Source: Lachnospiraceae bacterium | GTDB lineage: Bacteria; Bacillota; Clostridia; Lachnospirales; Lachnospiraceae | DNA length: 64,000 nucleotides | Direction: 5' to 3' | Assembly (NCBI GenBank): GCA_009774175.1 | Contig: VSNG01000004.1 | Location: 64,690-128,689, forward strand | Shown: piece after piece, positions 1 through 8,900 of the stretch | How the letters are laid out: each line of letters opens with the position of its first letter | Position numbering within the stretch: position 1 is the stretch's first letter | Notes under the pieces: model-generated | Told to the model about the DNA's origin: nothing | Database searches by the model: none | The model's input: only the letters and a program-made list of their open reading frames with translations | Made by a program: the position numbers and the translations under genes

Positions 1-1
1 G

Positions 2-103
2 TTCGTCTTTGTTGTGGTTTCTTTTGTGATCTGGAGGCTGCATGCAAGGGAGTCCGAGAATCTGAATCGGAAGCTTAGGGAATATCAGCAGACAGGCGAA
101 TGA
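2..103 (+). CDS. C-terminal fragment of an unknown membrane protein
   Basis: Only the last 33 codons lie in the window; the gene begins upstream. The visible part is a hydrophobic stretch rich in Val and Phe ending in Ile-Trp-Arg, followed by a charged tail of about 20 residues that could be cytosolic. This resembles the end of a single-pass or polytopic membrane protein. No family can be assigned from so little sequence. The frame ends in TGA at 101-103, and no other gene follows on this strand until 1230. Confidence 0.45.
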   Translation, partial: FVFVVVSFVIWRLHARESENLNRKLREYQQTGE

Positions 104-193
104 AATACCAACGTAAAATGGTGAGAAAAAAGATAGAGTGAAAGAATTGCTGCGGGGCAGCGCCGAAAATATCAGTATCTGTTCACCTGAAAA

Positions 194-221
194 GAGCAGG
201 GGTATTATTGCGCCCCTGCTC
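194..221 (-). terminator. Intrinsic terminator of the hemerythrin gene
   Basis: A 9-bp perfect stem (GAGCAGGGG / CCCCTGCTC) with a 10-nt loop, followed on the minus strand by TTTT. Its upstream arm covers the last codons of the hemerythrin gene, so the stop codon lies in the loop. Confidence 0.7.
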
Positions 222-1017
222 CGATTTTCTTGTCGCTATGTAAAATGTGGTTTACAAGCCATTCAGTCAGAAATTCCATCAGGTCTTCCAGCGTTTCCTG
301 CTGATTGTCGTCTATATGCTCCAGATCCATTTCTTCCAGCCTTGATACAAAGGCTTCATGGGCTCTTCTCTGGGCTTCAAGCCCTTCGTAGTGGATGCTT
401 TCCATATAGAGCTCTTCGTCCTGAAAATGAAATTTTGTGTATTCCCTCAATTCTTCCAGAAGCCGTACAATTTCATCATATTTGTCGACGGCCATTTCAT
501 CGGTCATGACACGGTACACATCGCCGATGATGCGGAACAGCTCTTTGTGCTCCTTATCCACTATGGATATTCCTGTCAGATACTTGTCGGTAAATTCGGG
601 CGCCGTGCGCTCCTCCGACGGCTTTAGTTTGCCGATCATAAGATCGGAGCTGATGATATGACGGTACAGCCAGGTGACAAGATAGCGGAGCAGGTCTTCC
701 AGAACCGCCTGCTGTTCGTGGTCGGAGGAAAAGGAGTTGGTAATACCGTTGATCTTATCGCGGAAGAAAAGGTGCTGGCGCTTTTGCAGATTCAGCTCCG
801 GGTGACGGATGCTCTCCATGTAGTCCTCTTCATGCTCAAAATGTTCTTCCGCGTAATGTTCCAGACGCTCCACCATGGCGATGATACGGTCGTATTTATC
901 GCTTATGATCTGATTGTCCAGTAAATCCTGCGTTTCGTTTATAATTCGAAAAAGCTCCCTGTGTTCATTGTCTATTTCCTCTACACCGATCAGACAGTCA
1001 TCCGTAAAATGATACAT
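205..1017 (-). CDS. Tandem-domain bacteriohemerythrin
   Basis: A 270-residue protein made of two consecutive hemerythrin domains (about 1-130 and 140-265). Each carries the family's di-iron ligand pattern: an early His (DNEHRELF, DKEHKELF), a central HFxxEExxM block, a later His (QKRQHLFF, RRAHEAF), and a terminal His...Asp (YRHIISSD, VNHILHSD). All ligands look intact in both domains. Hemerythrins bind O2 reversibly at a non-haem di-iron site; in anaerobes they are thought to buffer, deliver or sense oxygen. No signal peptide or membrane segment is seen, so it should be cytosolic. A GGAGG site precedes the ATG. It is transcribed away from a chemoreceptor gene, which suggests a shared oxygen or redox theme (inference). 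Double-domain versions are less common than single ones. Confidence 0.9.
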   Translation of the reverse strand: MYHFTDDCLIGVEEIDNEHRELFRIINETQDLLDNQIISDKYDRIIAMVERLEHYAEEHFEHEEDYMESIRHPELNLQKRQHLFFRDKINGITNSFSSDHEQQAVLEDLLRYLVTWLYRHIISSDLMIGKLKPSEERTAPEFTDKYLTGISIVDKEHKELFRIIGDVYRVMTDEMAVDKYDEIVRLLEELREYTKFHFQDEELYMESIHYEGLEAQRRAHEAFVSRLEEMDLEHIDDNQQETLEDLMEFLTEWLVNHILHSDKKIGAGAQ

Positions 1018-1055
1018 ACTGAGATTCCTCCTTATAGGTAATGACGTTTCCTTTT

Positions 1056-1083
1056 ATTATATATCATGTCAGCAGGAAATCAA
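1056..1083 (-). promoter_or_regulatory. Sigma-A promoter of the hemerythrin gene
   Basis: On the minus strand, TTGATT (1078-1083), a 16-bp spacer and TATAAT (1056-1061), about 40 bp before the start codon. It lies inside the left arm of a long inverted repeat (1062-1123). Confidence 0.6.
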
Positions 1084-1123
1084 GCGCGAACAAAGTGAGC
1101 ATTTGATTTCACCTGATATGATA
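1062..1123. promoter_or_regulatory. Long inverted repeat between divergent genes, candidate operator
   Basis: Two 22-nt arms (1062-1083 and 1102-1123) are near-perfect reverse complements, sharing TATCAT, TCAG and GAAATCAA blocks with one indel, around an 18-nt centre. The left arm coincides with the hemerythrin -35/-10 region and the right arm lies upstream of the chemoreceptor promoter. No T-run follows, so a terminator is unlikely. A protein-binding site controlling one or both genes is the best reading, but the regulator is unknown. Confidence 0.45.
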
Positions 1124-1142
1124 ACGAAAGAATGAAATGCAC

Positions 1143-1172
1143 TTGAATGTAAAAGGGTAATGGGTGTATAAT
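1143..1172 (+). promoter_or_regulatory. Sigma-A promoter of the chemoreceptor gene
   Basis: TTGAAT (1143-1148), an 18-bp spacer, TATAAT (1167-1172). Transcription would begin near 1179, so start codons at 1164 and similar upstream positions are excluded. Confidence 0.65.
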
Positions 1173-1229
1173 AATTTAGGAATAATTTCCTATATGAAAG
1201 GTATGGGGGAAGGGAAGGAAGTGCAGAGG

Positions 1230-1613
1230 GTGAAAGAAAAACAGGGAAAAACTAAGAGTTTAAAGACCACATTGATTCTGGTCTGCGCATCGCTCGGAAT
1301 TGTGATCGGCGTGGTGGTAGGAATGATCGGCGTTTTGACGATCAGAAACATCTCCAATGGCGCATATGACGAGTATGCAAGAGCGATGGATGACGGTTAC
1401 AGGACGGAGATCAAGTCCCAGGTGCAGAGCGTGCTGGCGATTTTGCAGGCGGAATATGACAAAGCAGGGGCGGGAGAACTGACGGAGGAGGAAGCCAAAC
1501 TTGAGGCGGCCGAAATTGTCCGCGCCATGCGCTACCGTGACGACGACAGCGGTTATTTTTGGATAGACGATAAGGATTACATACTGGTTATGCACCCGAT
1601 TCTTTCGGAGTAG
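1230..1613 (+). pseudogene. Methyl-accepting chemotaxis protein, N-terminal part, cut by in-frame TAG
   Basis: This part encodes a basic N-terminus, a long transmembrane helix and the first half of a periplasmic single-Cache domain (the YFWIDDKDY block is typical). The frame ends at a single TAG (1611-1613) in the middle of the Cache domain. The codons after it continue in the same frame with the expected Cache sequence ([13 protein letters not shown]), so the gene differs from an intact one by one codon, probably CAG to TAG. GTG 1230 is preferred as start: a GGGGGAAGGGAAGGAA Shine-Dalgarno lies just upstream, and the promoter rules out starts before about 1180. GTG 1221 and ATG 1203 are alternatives. 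The broken product would be an anchored half sensor with no signalling domain. Confidence 0.75.
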
Positions 1614-1655
1614 GAAGGGAATAACCGATACGATCTGGAAGATCAGAACGGCATC

Positions 1656-3026
1656 ATGATCATTCAGGAAATCATGAAGGTGTGTCAGTCCGCGGAGAAG
1701 GGCGGTTATAACGAATTTTACTTTACCAAGGCGGACGGTGTGACAGTGGCTCCAAAGGTGGCTTATTCCGGCTATTTTGAGCCGTGGGGCTGGGCGATTT
1801 CCACAGGAAACTATGTGGACGATATGGAAGAGGAGATGCAGGGCATCAAAGATTCGATTGTCCGGGAATTTCGGAATTCCTGTGTCCTTATGGGGATCTG
1901 CTGCGTGGTTCTTTTGCTGATCACGGTAGTGGTATCCTGCGTTGTGGGTGAATTTCTTGTGGTGCCTCTGCGCAGAGTCAAGGATTTTGCGGTAAGCATC
2001 TCAGAAGGAGATCTGACGGCGGATGTGGAGGTTAAGCAGAGAAACGAGATGGGCGTTGCGGCGGACAGCCTGAACACGGCAAGGCAGAAGATCAACGGTC
2101 TTATTACGGCGATTGCCGATACGTCCCGCAATATAGAGAATATGACGGTAGAGTTTGAAGACAGCTTCCACCAGATGGAGAAATCCATCGGAGAAGTGGA
2201 TATCGCGGTAGAGGAGATCGCCAAAAACATTACCACACAGGCGGCGTCTACCTCCGATGCTACAGGGGAAGTGGGCAAGATTGCAGAAGGCATCGACAAA
2301 ACCACCAGAGAGGTGGCGGATCTGCGCGATAATTCCGATTCCATGAAGAAGCTGAGCAGGCAGTGCTCCGACAAACTACAGGAGCTGGTGCAGGCAAATA
2401 TGCGGACAAAGGAAGATGTGGTCAGCATGCAGGAGCAGGCTGAGGCAACCAATGAGGCGGCGGATGCAATCAAACAGGCTGCCGGGTTGATTGACGCCAT
2501 TGCGGATCAGACGAATCTGCTTGCGCTGAATGCTTCCATTGAAGCGGCCCGCGCCGGAGAGAGCGGTAAGGGCTTCGCGGTAGTGGCTACGGAAATCGGC
2601 GCATTGGCGAACCAGTCTGCGCAGGCGGTGAGCGAAATCTCCAACATCATCAACGATCTTGTAAATAAATCCGTACAGTCTCTGCAAATTATGGAGAAAG
2701 TGAACGGTACGGTGGAGCATCAGGTGGATGTACTGAATGATACCCAGAGCATTTTCCAGGATCTGTATACCAATCTGGATCAGTGTATGGCATCCATTGT
2801 GAATATTGAGTCCATGACAGAGGAGATAGAGATTCAGCGGCAGGGCATCACTACGGTGCTTGACACCTTAAACAGTCTGGCGCAGGACAATGCGGCTTCT
2901 TCGGAGGAGACTTCCGCCATGACGGAGGAACTGAGTCAGATCGTGGCAAGGTCGAAAGAAATGGTGGAAGATTTGAAAGGCGATGTGGATCATCTGGTGG
3001 GAGGCGTTGAGCAGTTTTCCGTTTAA
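1656..3026 (+). pseudogene. Methyl-accepting chemotaxis protein, C-terminal part
   Basis: In the same frame as the preceding fragment and separated from it only by the TAG codon. In order it encodes the rest of the Cache domain, a second transmembrane helix (around 1880-1960), a HAMP segment, and a long cytoplasmic coiled coil with the conserved chemoreceptor hairpin tip ([21 protein letters not shown], near 2515-2577). In intact relatives this domain drives CheA/CheW. The piece starting at the internal ATG 1656 has no good ribosome binding site, so it may not be made unless the TAG is read through. The rest of the gene shows no further damage, so inactivation is recent, tolerated by suppression, or a sequence error. 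Confidence 0.8.
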
Positions 3027-3048
3027 CATATTTCGGACAAATTATCGG

Positions 3049-3077
3049 TTGACAAACAGAAGTGCCATATGTATAAT
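3049..3077 (+). promoter_or_regulatory. Consensus sigma-A promoter for yceD-rpmF
   Basis: Perfect TTGACA (3049-3054), 17-bp spacer, perfect TATAAT (3072-3077). Transcription would begin near 3084, about 20 nt before the ATG at 3104. Confidence 0.85.
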
Positions 3078-3103
3078 TGTTTGAGTATGGATGGGAGTCT
3101 GCT

Positions 3104-3628
3104 ATGTTCATAAACCTGACAGAGGTGTTGACAAACGAAGATAAAGTGCTTGCAGTCCAGACAGAGGCGCAGATTACAGAGGTTTCTGTCGGCGACGGAA
3201 GCTATTCGGTGTGTGCATCTTCACCGGTTGATTTCGTTTTTACAAACACCGGCAGAGGCAGGGCGAAGATCGAAGGAAAAGCAGAGTTTACTTTTAACGC
3301 GGGCTGCGACAGATGCTTAAAGCCTGTGAAACAGAAGGTGGCCGTTGCTTTTACCAGAGAAGTCTGGGCGCCGGATACGGCGGCTGACCCTTCGGCTTAT
3401 GAAGAACAGCCTTTTATGAATGGTTTTCAGTTGGATGTGGAAGACTTACTAAACAGTGAGATAGTGACAAGCTGGCCTATGAAGATTCTGTGTAAGCCGG
3501 ATTGTAAGGGGATCTGCCCCACATGCGGCAGGGATCTGAATACGGGGACATGCGATTGCGATAATTTTGTGCCCGATCCCAGGATGGCGGCGATCAAAGA
3601 TATTTTCGAAGCGGATAAGGAGGTGTGA
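3104..3628 (+). CDS. yceD: YceD family protein (DUF177)
   Basis: A 174-residue protein of the YceD/DUF177 family, almost always encoded just before rpmF, as here. In E. coli and plants members are linked to 23S rRNA accumulation; the molecular role is not settled. The sequence shows the family's CDRCLKP motif in the middle and a Cys-rich C-terminal part (CKPDCKGICPTCGRDLNTG), which could bind a metal. ATG 3104 is chosen because GGGAG lies 7 nt upstream and the promoter's expected start point lies downstream of the alternative TTG 3077. Two bases separate its stop from rpmF, so the two genes are co-transcribed. Confidence 0.88.
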   Translation: MFINLTEVLTNEDKVLAVQTEAQITEVSVGDGSYSVCASSPVDFVFTNTGRGRAKIEGKAEFTFNAGCDRCLKPVKQKVAVAFTREVWAPDTAADPSAYEEQPFMNGFQLDVEDLLNSEIVTSWPMKILCKPDCKGICPTCGRDLNTGTCDCDNFVPDPRMAAIKDIFEADKEV

Positions 3629-3630
3629 CG

Positions 3631-3810
3631 ATGTCTATTTGTCCTAAAAACAAATCTTCCAGGAGCAGAAGAGATAAGAGAAGAGCAAACTGGAAAATGA
3701 CTGCTCCTACATTGGTGAAATGTAGCAAGTGCGGCGCGCTGATGGTGCCCCACAGAGTATGTAAGAAATGCGGAACATACAACAAAAAAGAAATCATCGC
3801 GGTTGATTAA
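3631..3810 (+). CDS. rpmF: 50S ribosomal protein L32
   Basis: A 59-residue basic protein with the L32 signature: an N-terminal region rich in Ser, Arg and Lys (KSSRSRRDKRRANWK) and two CxxC pairs (CSKCG, CKKCG) forming the zinc ribbon of the zinc-containing L32 form. It is a structural protein of the large ribosomal subunit. An ideal AGGAGG lies 7 nt before ATG 3631. The order yceD-rpmF-plsX is conserved in many Firmicutes and Proteobacteria, tying ribosome and lipid synthesis genes together. Confidence 0.96.
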   Translation: MSICPKNKSSRSRRDKRRANWKMTAPTLVKCSKCGALMVPHRVCKKCGTYNKKEIIAVD

Positions 3811-3849
3811 ACGATGTGCACGGGCTTTTCGGGAACCTCTCGAAGAGCC

Positions 3850-3878
3850 TTGATTTTTATGGGCGGATTTAGTATGAT
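3850..3878 (+). promoter_or_regulatory. Sigma-A promoter for plsX
   Basis: TTGATT (3850-3855), 17-bp spacer, TATGAT (3873-3878), about 34 bp before the plsX start. It suggests plsX can be transcribed separately from rpmF. Confidence 0.6.
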
Positions 3879-3911
3879 AATTGAGTAACAATTGGCCCTG
3901 AGGGAGATTAT

Positions 3912-4931
3912 ATGAGTGAGTGGATTAAAGTAGCCGTAGACGCCATGGGCGGGGATAACGCTCCTGTAGAAACGGTAAAAGGCGCTGTGGAGGCAGTAAA
4001 CGAGAGCGGAAAGATCAGGGTATACCTTGTAGGACAGCAGGACGCTCTGGAAAAGGAACTGGCTCGTTATACATATCAGAAGGAACAGATCGAAGTGGTG
4101 CATGCCTCTGAAATTATCGAAACGGCGGAACCGCCGGTGATGGCGATCCGTAAGAAGAAGGATTCCTCTCTGGTAAAAGCGTTAAATCTGGTGAAGGACG
4201 GTACGTGCGATGCGTTTGTGTCTGCTGGCAGCACCGGAGCTACGCTGGTGGGCGGGCAGGTGATTGTGGGCCGTATCAAGGGCGTGGAGAGACCTCCACT
4301 TGCACCGCTAATTCCCACGGCGGCCGGCTGCTCCCTTCTGATTGACTGTGGCGCTAACGTGGATGCGAGAGCATCCCATCTGGTGCAGTTTGCCAAGATG
4401 GGTTCCATATATATGGAGTATGTAATGGGGGTTAAGAATCCCAGAGTCGGCCTTGTAAATATCGGTGCGGAAGAAGAGAAGGGAAACGCGCTTGTGAAGG
4501 AGACCTTTCCCCTTTTAAAGAACTGTCCCGACATTAATTTCATCGGCAGCGTGGAAGCGAGAGATGTTCCTGCGGGAGCGGCGGACGTGGTAGTCTGCGA
4601 GGCCTTTGTGGGAAACGTGCTGTTAAAGACTTACGAGGGCGTAGGGCTTACGCTGATCAGCAAGGTGAAGGAGGGGATGATGACTTCCCTGCGAAGCAAG
4701 ATCGGCGCGCTTTTAGTCAAACCCGCGCTTAAGACCACATTAAAGGCCTTTGACCTGGAACAGTACGGCGGTGCGCCGCTTCTGGGCCTGAAAGGGCTGG
4801 TTGTGAAGACCCACGGCAGCTCGAAAGCGAATGAAATTAAAAATTCCATTCTGCAGTGTATCACTTTTACGGAGCAGAAGATCAATGAAAAGATTCGGGA
4901 AAAGGTTGCGACGCAGGATGTCTGTGAATAG
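3912..4931 (+). CDS. plsX: Phosphate acyltransferase PlsX
   Basis: A 339-residue soluble or membrane-associated enzyme that makes acyl-phosphate from acyl-ACP and phosphate, the first committed step of the PlsX/PlsY phospholipid route. The start VAVDAMGGDNAP and the later blocks VSAGSTGA, GANVDARASHL and VCEAFVGNV are diagnostic, and the length is normal for the family. The ATG follows GAGGG. It is followed by acpP, its substrate carrier, and the partner acyltransferase plsY is also in this window (36505-37185), so both steps to lysophosphatidate are present. Confidence 0.97.
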   Translation: MSEWIKVAVDAMGGDNAPVETVKGAVEAVNESGKIRVYLVGQQDALEKELARYTYQKEQIEVVHASEIIETAEPPVMAIRKKKDSSLVKALNLVKDGTCDAFVSAGSTGATLVGGQVIVGRIKGVERPPLAPLIPTAAGCSLLIDCGANVDARASHLVQFAKMGSIYMEYVMGVKNPRVGLVNIGAEEEKGNALVKETFPLLKNCPDINFIGSVEARDVPAGAADVVVCEAFVGNVLLKTYEGVGLTLISKVKEGMMTSLRSKIGALLVKPALKTTLKAFDLEQYGGAPLLGLKGLVVKTHGSSKANEIKNSILQCITFTEQKINEKIREKVATQDVCE

Positions 4932-4976
4932 GCATTTTACGCATGGATCTACGGTACAAGAGAGGTCATATATACG

Positions 4977-5207
4977 ATGGAACTGGAAAAATTACGGGAA
5001 GTGATAGCGGAGGTCTTGAGTGTGGATACAAAGGAGATCACATTGGAGACTACCTTTCTGGAAGATCTGGGAGCGGATTCGCTGGATGTTTACCAGATTA
5101 TCATGGGAATTGAGGAAGCCTTTCACATAGAGATACAGGCCGAGAAGGCGGAGCGTATCACTACGGTGGGAGAGGCGGTAGAACTGATAAAGAACAGCAG
5201 GGAGTAA
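4977..5207 (+). CDS. acpP: Acyl carrier protein
   Basis: A 76-residue acidic protein with the DSL motif (LGADSLDVYQ); Ser35 is the expected attachment site for 4'-phosphopantetheine. It carries growing acyl chains in fatty acid synthesis and donates them to PlsX. The length and four-helix pattern are typical. An AGAGAGG site precedes the ATG. It sits between plsX and rnc. A terminator-like hairpin follows it, which may set its level above that of the downstream genes. Confidence 0.95.
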   Translation: MELEKLREVIAEVLSVDTKEITLETTFLEDLGADSLDVYQIIMGIEEAFHIEIQAEKAERITTVGEAVELIKNSRE

Positions 5208-5214
5208 GCGGCGG

Positions 5215-5241
5215 GCCCTTTCTGATAAGGAAGGGGCTTTT
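5215..5241 (+). terminator. Terminator-like hairpin between acpP and rnc
   Basis: An 8-bp stem (GCCCTTTC / GGAAGGGGC, one G-T pair) with a 7-nt loop, followed by TTTT. Probably a partial terminator, since rnc starts only 17 bp later and no new promoter is obvious. Confidence 0.5.
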
Positions 5242-5257
5242 CCATGCGGAGGTTTTT

Positions 5258-5947
5258 ATGACAGTGGAAGAGTCCGGGAAACTGGAAGAAAAAATTGCAT
5301 ATCGCTTTCGTGACGGCAGGCTTCTCAGACAGGCGCTGACGCACAGCTCCTATGCGAATGAAATGAAGATTAATAAATACGGAGATTATGAGCGGCTGGA
5401 GTTTTTGGGAGACGCCGTGCTGGAGTTTGTAAGCAGTGATTTCCTTTACAGACAGCGTAAGGAGACGGCGGAGGGAGATTTGACCAAACTCAGGGCGTCC
5501 ATGGTCTGCGAGCCGGCGCTTGCTTTTTGCGCCAGGGAATTATCATTGCAGCAATACATTCTGCTGGGCAAAGGGGAACAGGCCACAGGCGGTAGAAACC
5601 GGGATTCCATTGTTTCGGATGTGATGGAGGCTTTGATCGGAGCTATTTATCTGGACGGGGGGATTGAGGAGGCTTCCGCCTTTATCCATCGTTTTATATT
5701 ATCTGATTTGGAAAACAAACAGCTTTTTTACGACGCCAAGACAATTCTGCAGGAGCTCGTGCAGCAGGAGGGCGGCGGCCAGCTTTGTTATAAAATTGTA
5801 AGAGAAGAAGGGCCGGATCACGATAAAACGTTTGAGGCGGAGGCTTATGTGGGAGAGGAAAGAGTCGGCTGGGGAAGCGGTCACTCCAAGAAGGCGGCGC
5901 AGCAGCAGGCAGCCTATCAGGCGCTCCTTTTAAGGAGAAAGAAATAA
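5258..5947 (+). CDS. rnc: Ribonuclease III
   Basis: A 229-residue double-stranded RNA endonuclease for rRNA processing and mRNA turnover. The N-terminal catalytic domain carries the signature ERLEFLGDAVLE (about residues 45-56) and the second acidic cluster SDVMEALIGAIYLDGG. The C-terminal part (from about 155) is the double-stranded RNA binding domain ending in SKKAAQQQAAYQAL. All catalytic acidic residues appear present. GGAGG precedes the ATG. The order acpP-rnc-smc-ftsY matches Bacillus and other Firmicutes, supporting a co-expressed block. Confidence 0.97.
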   Translation: MTVEESGKLEEKIAYRFRDGRLLRQALTHSSYANEMKINKYGDYERLEFLGDAVLEFVSSDFLYRQRKETAEGDLTKLRASMVCEPALAFCARELSLQQYILLGKGEQATGGRNRDSIVSDVMEALIGAIYLDGGIEEASAFIHRFILSDLENKQLFYDAKTILQELVQQEGGGQLCYKIVREEGPDHDKTFEAEAYVGEERVGWGSGHSKKAAQQQAAYQALLLRRKK

Positions 5948-5977
5948 CGCGGATTTCAGGTGCGGCGAGAGGTATAT

Positions 5978-8900
5978 ATGTATTTAAAGAGTATAGAAGT
6001 ACATGGATTTAAATCCTTTGCAAATAAAATCAAGTTTCAGTTCCACAATGGTATTACCGGCATTGTGGGGCCTAACGGCTCAGGAAAGAGTAACGTTGCG
6101 GACGCGGTCAGATGGGTGCTGGGAGAACAGCGGATTAAGCAGCTGCGCGGCGTTTCCATGCAGGACGTGATTTTTTCCGGGACAGAGATGAGAAAGCCGC
6201 TGGGGTATGCCTATGTGGCGATTACACTGGATAATTCCGACCATCAGCTTGCCATTGATTTTGATGAGGTAACGGTCTCCAGACGGCTTTACCGATCCGG
6301 AGAGAGCGAGTATATGTTAAACGGCGCCCCCTGCCGCTTAAAGGACGTTAACGAGCTTTTTTACGATACGGGTATCGGTAAGGAGGGCTACTCCATTATC
6401 GGGCAGGGACAGATTGATAAAATACTGAGCGGCAAGCCGGAGGAGCGCAGGGAGCTCTTTGACGAGGCGGCCGGCATTGTGAAATTTAAGAGAAGAAAAT
6501 ACGCGGCCCAGAAAAAGCTGGAAGCGGAGAAACAAAATCTTGTGCGCGTAAACGATATTCTGGCGGAGCTTGAGAAACAGACGGGCCCCCTGGAAAAGCA
6601 GGCGGAAAAGGCAAGAATCTATCTGCGCAAAAAGGAAGAGCTAAAGACCCTGGACGTCAACGTTTTCTTATTGGAAAATGTGCGGATCACGGATCAGCTC
6701 AAAGAGGTAGACCAAAAACTGCACATTGCAGGTTCGGATTTGGAGGAGACGACGGGGCGGTATGAGTCCGCCAAAGAGGAGTACGAACAGATCCAGAGCC
6801 GCATTGAGCAGCTGGATGCGGAAATTGAGGCGGCAAGATCCACCCTTACGGACACCGGTGTGATGCGTTCCAAGCTGGAAGGGGAAATCAACGTCTTAAA
6901 GGAGCAGATTCATTCCGCAGAGGGCAACGAGGAGCATTTACAAAACCGCATAGCAAGCATCAGCGAACAGCTTGCGGAGCGGGATAAGGAACGGGAGTCC
7001 ATTCTTTCGCAGAAACAGGAGATCGACGAAAAACTGGCTTCTCTGGAGAAGGAGAGAACGCAGGCCAGAGAGCTTCTGGACAAAACACAGGGTGAAATCG
7101 AAACCTTAAATAATCATATAGAAACCGGTAAGAATACCATTATCGAAACGCTGAATAATCGGGCGACGATCAAGTCCAAGCTGGGGCGTTTTGATACCAT
7201 GCTGGAACAGGTTAATATCCGTAAGGCGGAGCTAAATTCCAGACTTCTTCGTGCAAAATCCGACGAGGCGGAACAGACGGAGACCATTAAGAAGCTGGAG
7301 GAGGAATTTGAAGCGATTACCGTGTCCATCAAGGAGCTTACGGAAAAGCAGGAGCTCATGGAAGAAAAGCTGTCAGGCGTGAGGGACGAGCTGGCAGGGA
7401 AAGACCAGAAACTTCGGGATACGCAGGTGCTCTACCACCAGCAGAAGTCCAAGCTGGAGGCGCTTTCCAATCTGACGGAGCGTTACGAGGGCTACGGCGG
7501 CAGCGTGAAGGCTGTCATGGAAAAAAAGGATGCGGAGAAGGGCATCATCGGTGTGGTTGCCGATATCATTCAGGCGGACGCCAAATACGAGACGGCCATC
7601 GAGACCGCACTGGGCGGCAATATCCAGAATATCGTGACAGAGGATGAGGACACGGCCAAGCGGATGATCGGTTTCCTGAAAAAGGCCAAAGCCGGCCGTG
7701 CCACCTTTTTACCCCTCACAAGCATTACCCATCCCCAGGAGTTTAAGAACCAGGAGGCTTTAAAGGAACCGGGCGTGGTGGGTATGGCGGACGAGCTGGT
7801 ACGGATCGAGAAAAAATACCGGAATGTGGCAAAGGCCATGCTGGGCCGCATATTGGTGGTGGATAACGTTGACAATGCGGTAAAGATCGCCAGAAAATTT
7901 GACTACGGCATCCGTATGGTTACATTGGAAGGGGAGCTTCTGGTTCCCGGCGGCGCGATCAGCGGCGGCGCTTTCAAGAACAACTCCAATCTTCTTGGCA
8001 GGCGCAGGGAGATGGAGGAGCTGGAGAAAAAAGTAAAGCAGTATGTGAAGGAAATCGACCAGATCTTAAATGAGATCGAGGAGACTAAGCGCGGACGTAA
8101 CAAGATGCGGCTGGAGATCGAGGACATTAAGGGACAGATCCAGCGAAAGTTTATCGAGCAGAATACCGCCAGAATGAACGTGATGCAGGCGGAAGAGAAA
8201 AAAAGCGAAACCACGGAAGGCTTCGGAGAATTAAAGACGGAAGAGCGGGACATTGAGACCCAGATCGGCGAAATTCAGACCGGCAAGGAGGAGGCGGCGA
8301 AGGAGCTGGCGGATTCGGAGGCTCTGGAGAAGAGCGTGGAAATCCAGATTGGCGAATTTCAGACGCAGCTTGAAGAAAAGCGCACGTTGGAATCCGAGCA
8401 GGCGGCGCAGGTATCCGAGTGGGATGTGGAAGTGGAGAAGATGCGCCAGAACGCCGACTTCAAGCGTCAGAATCTGGAACGTGTGGACGGAGAAAGAGAC
8501 CGTTACAGGGCGGAGCTTAACGAGGTGAAAGAAGGGCTGCATCTGGGCAAGGAAGAGGTGGAACGCAAGAAGGAAAGCATTCTTGAGATTGAAAGAACCA
8601 TCGCCGCTTCCCATACGGCACAGACCGAAGCGGAGAAAAAGCTCAAGGAGGACGTGGAGACAAAGGAGGAGCTTACCGGCAAACAGAAGAATTTCTTTAA
8701 TTCCAGGGAAGAGCTTTCCCAGCGCATGTCCGCATTGGATAAAGAGGTATACCGCCTGAACGCGCAGAAGGAGAAGATGGAGGAGTCCATCGAGTCCAAG
8801 ATTAATTATATGTGGGATGAGTATGAGATTACGCTCTCCGACGCGGCCGGGCTGAAAAACGAGGAGATGAACGACCTGCCCGCCATGAAGCGGGATATCG

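Noticed and set aside
1611..1613. Pyrrolysine or other recoding of the TAG in the chemoreceptor
   Set aside because: No reason to expect a special residue in a Cache domain at this place, and no pyl genes in the window; a mutation or base error is simpler.
3868..3895. FapR-like lipid operator in front of plsX (TTAGTAT...)
   Set aside because: Only one half-site resembles the consensus; the second half does not match, and there is no fapR gene in the window.
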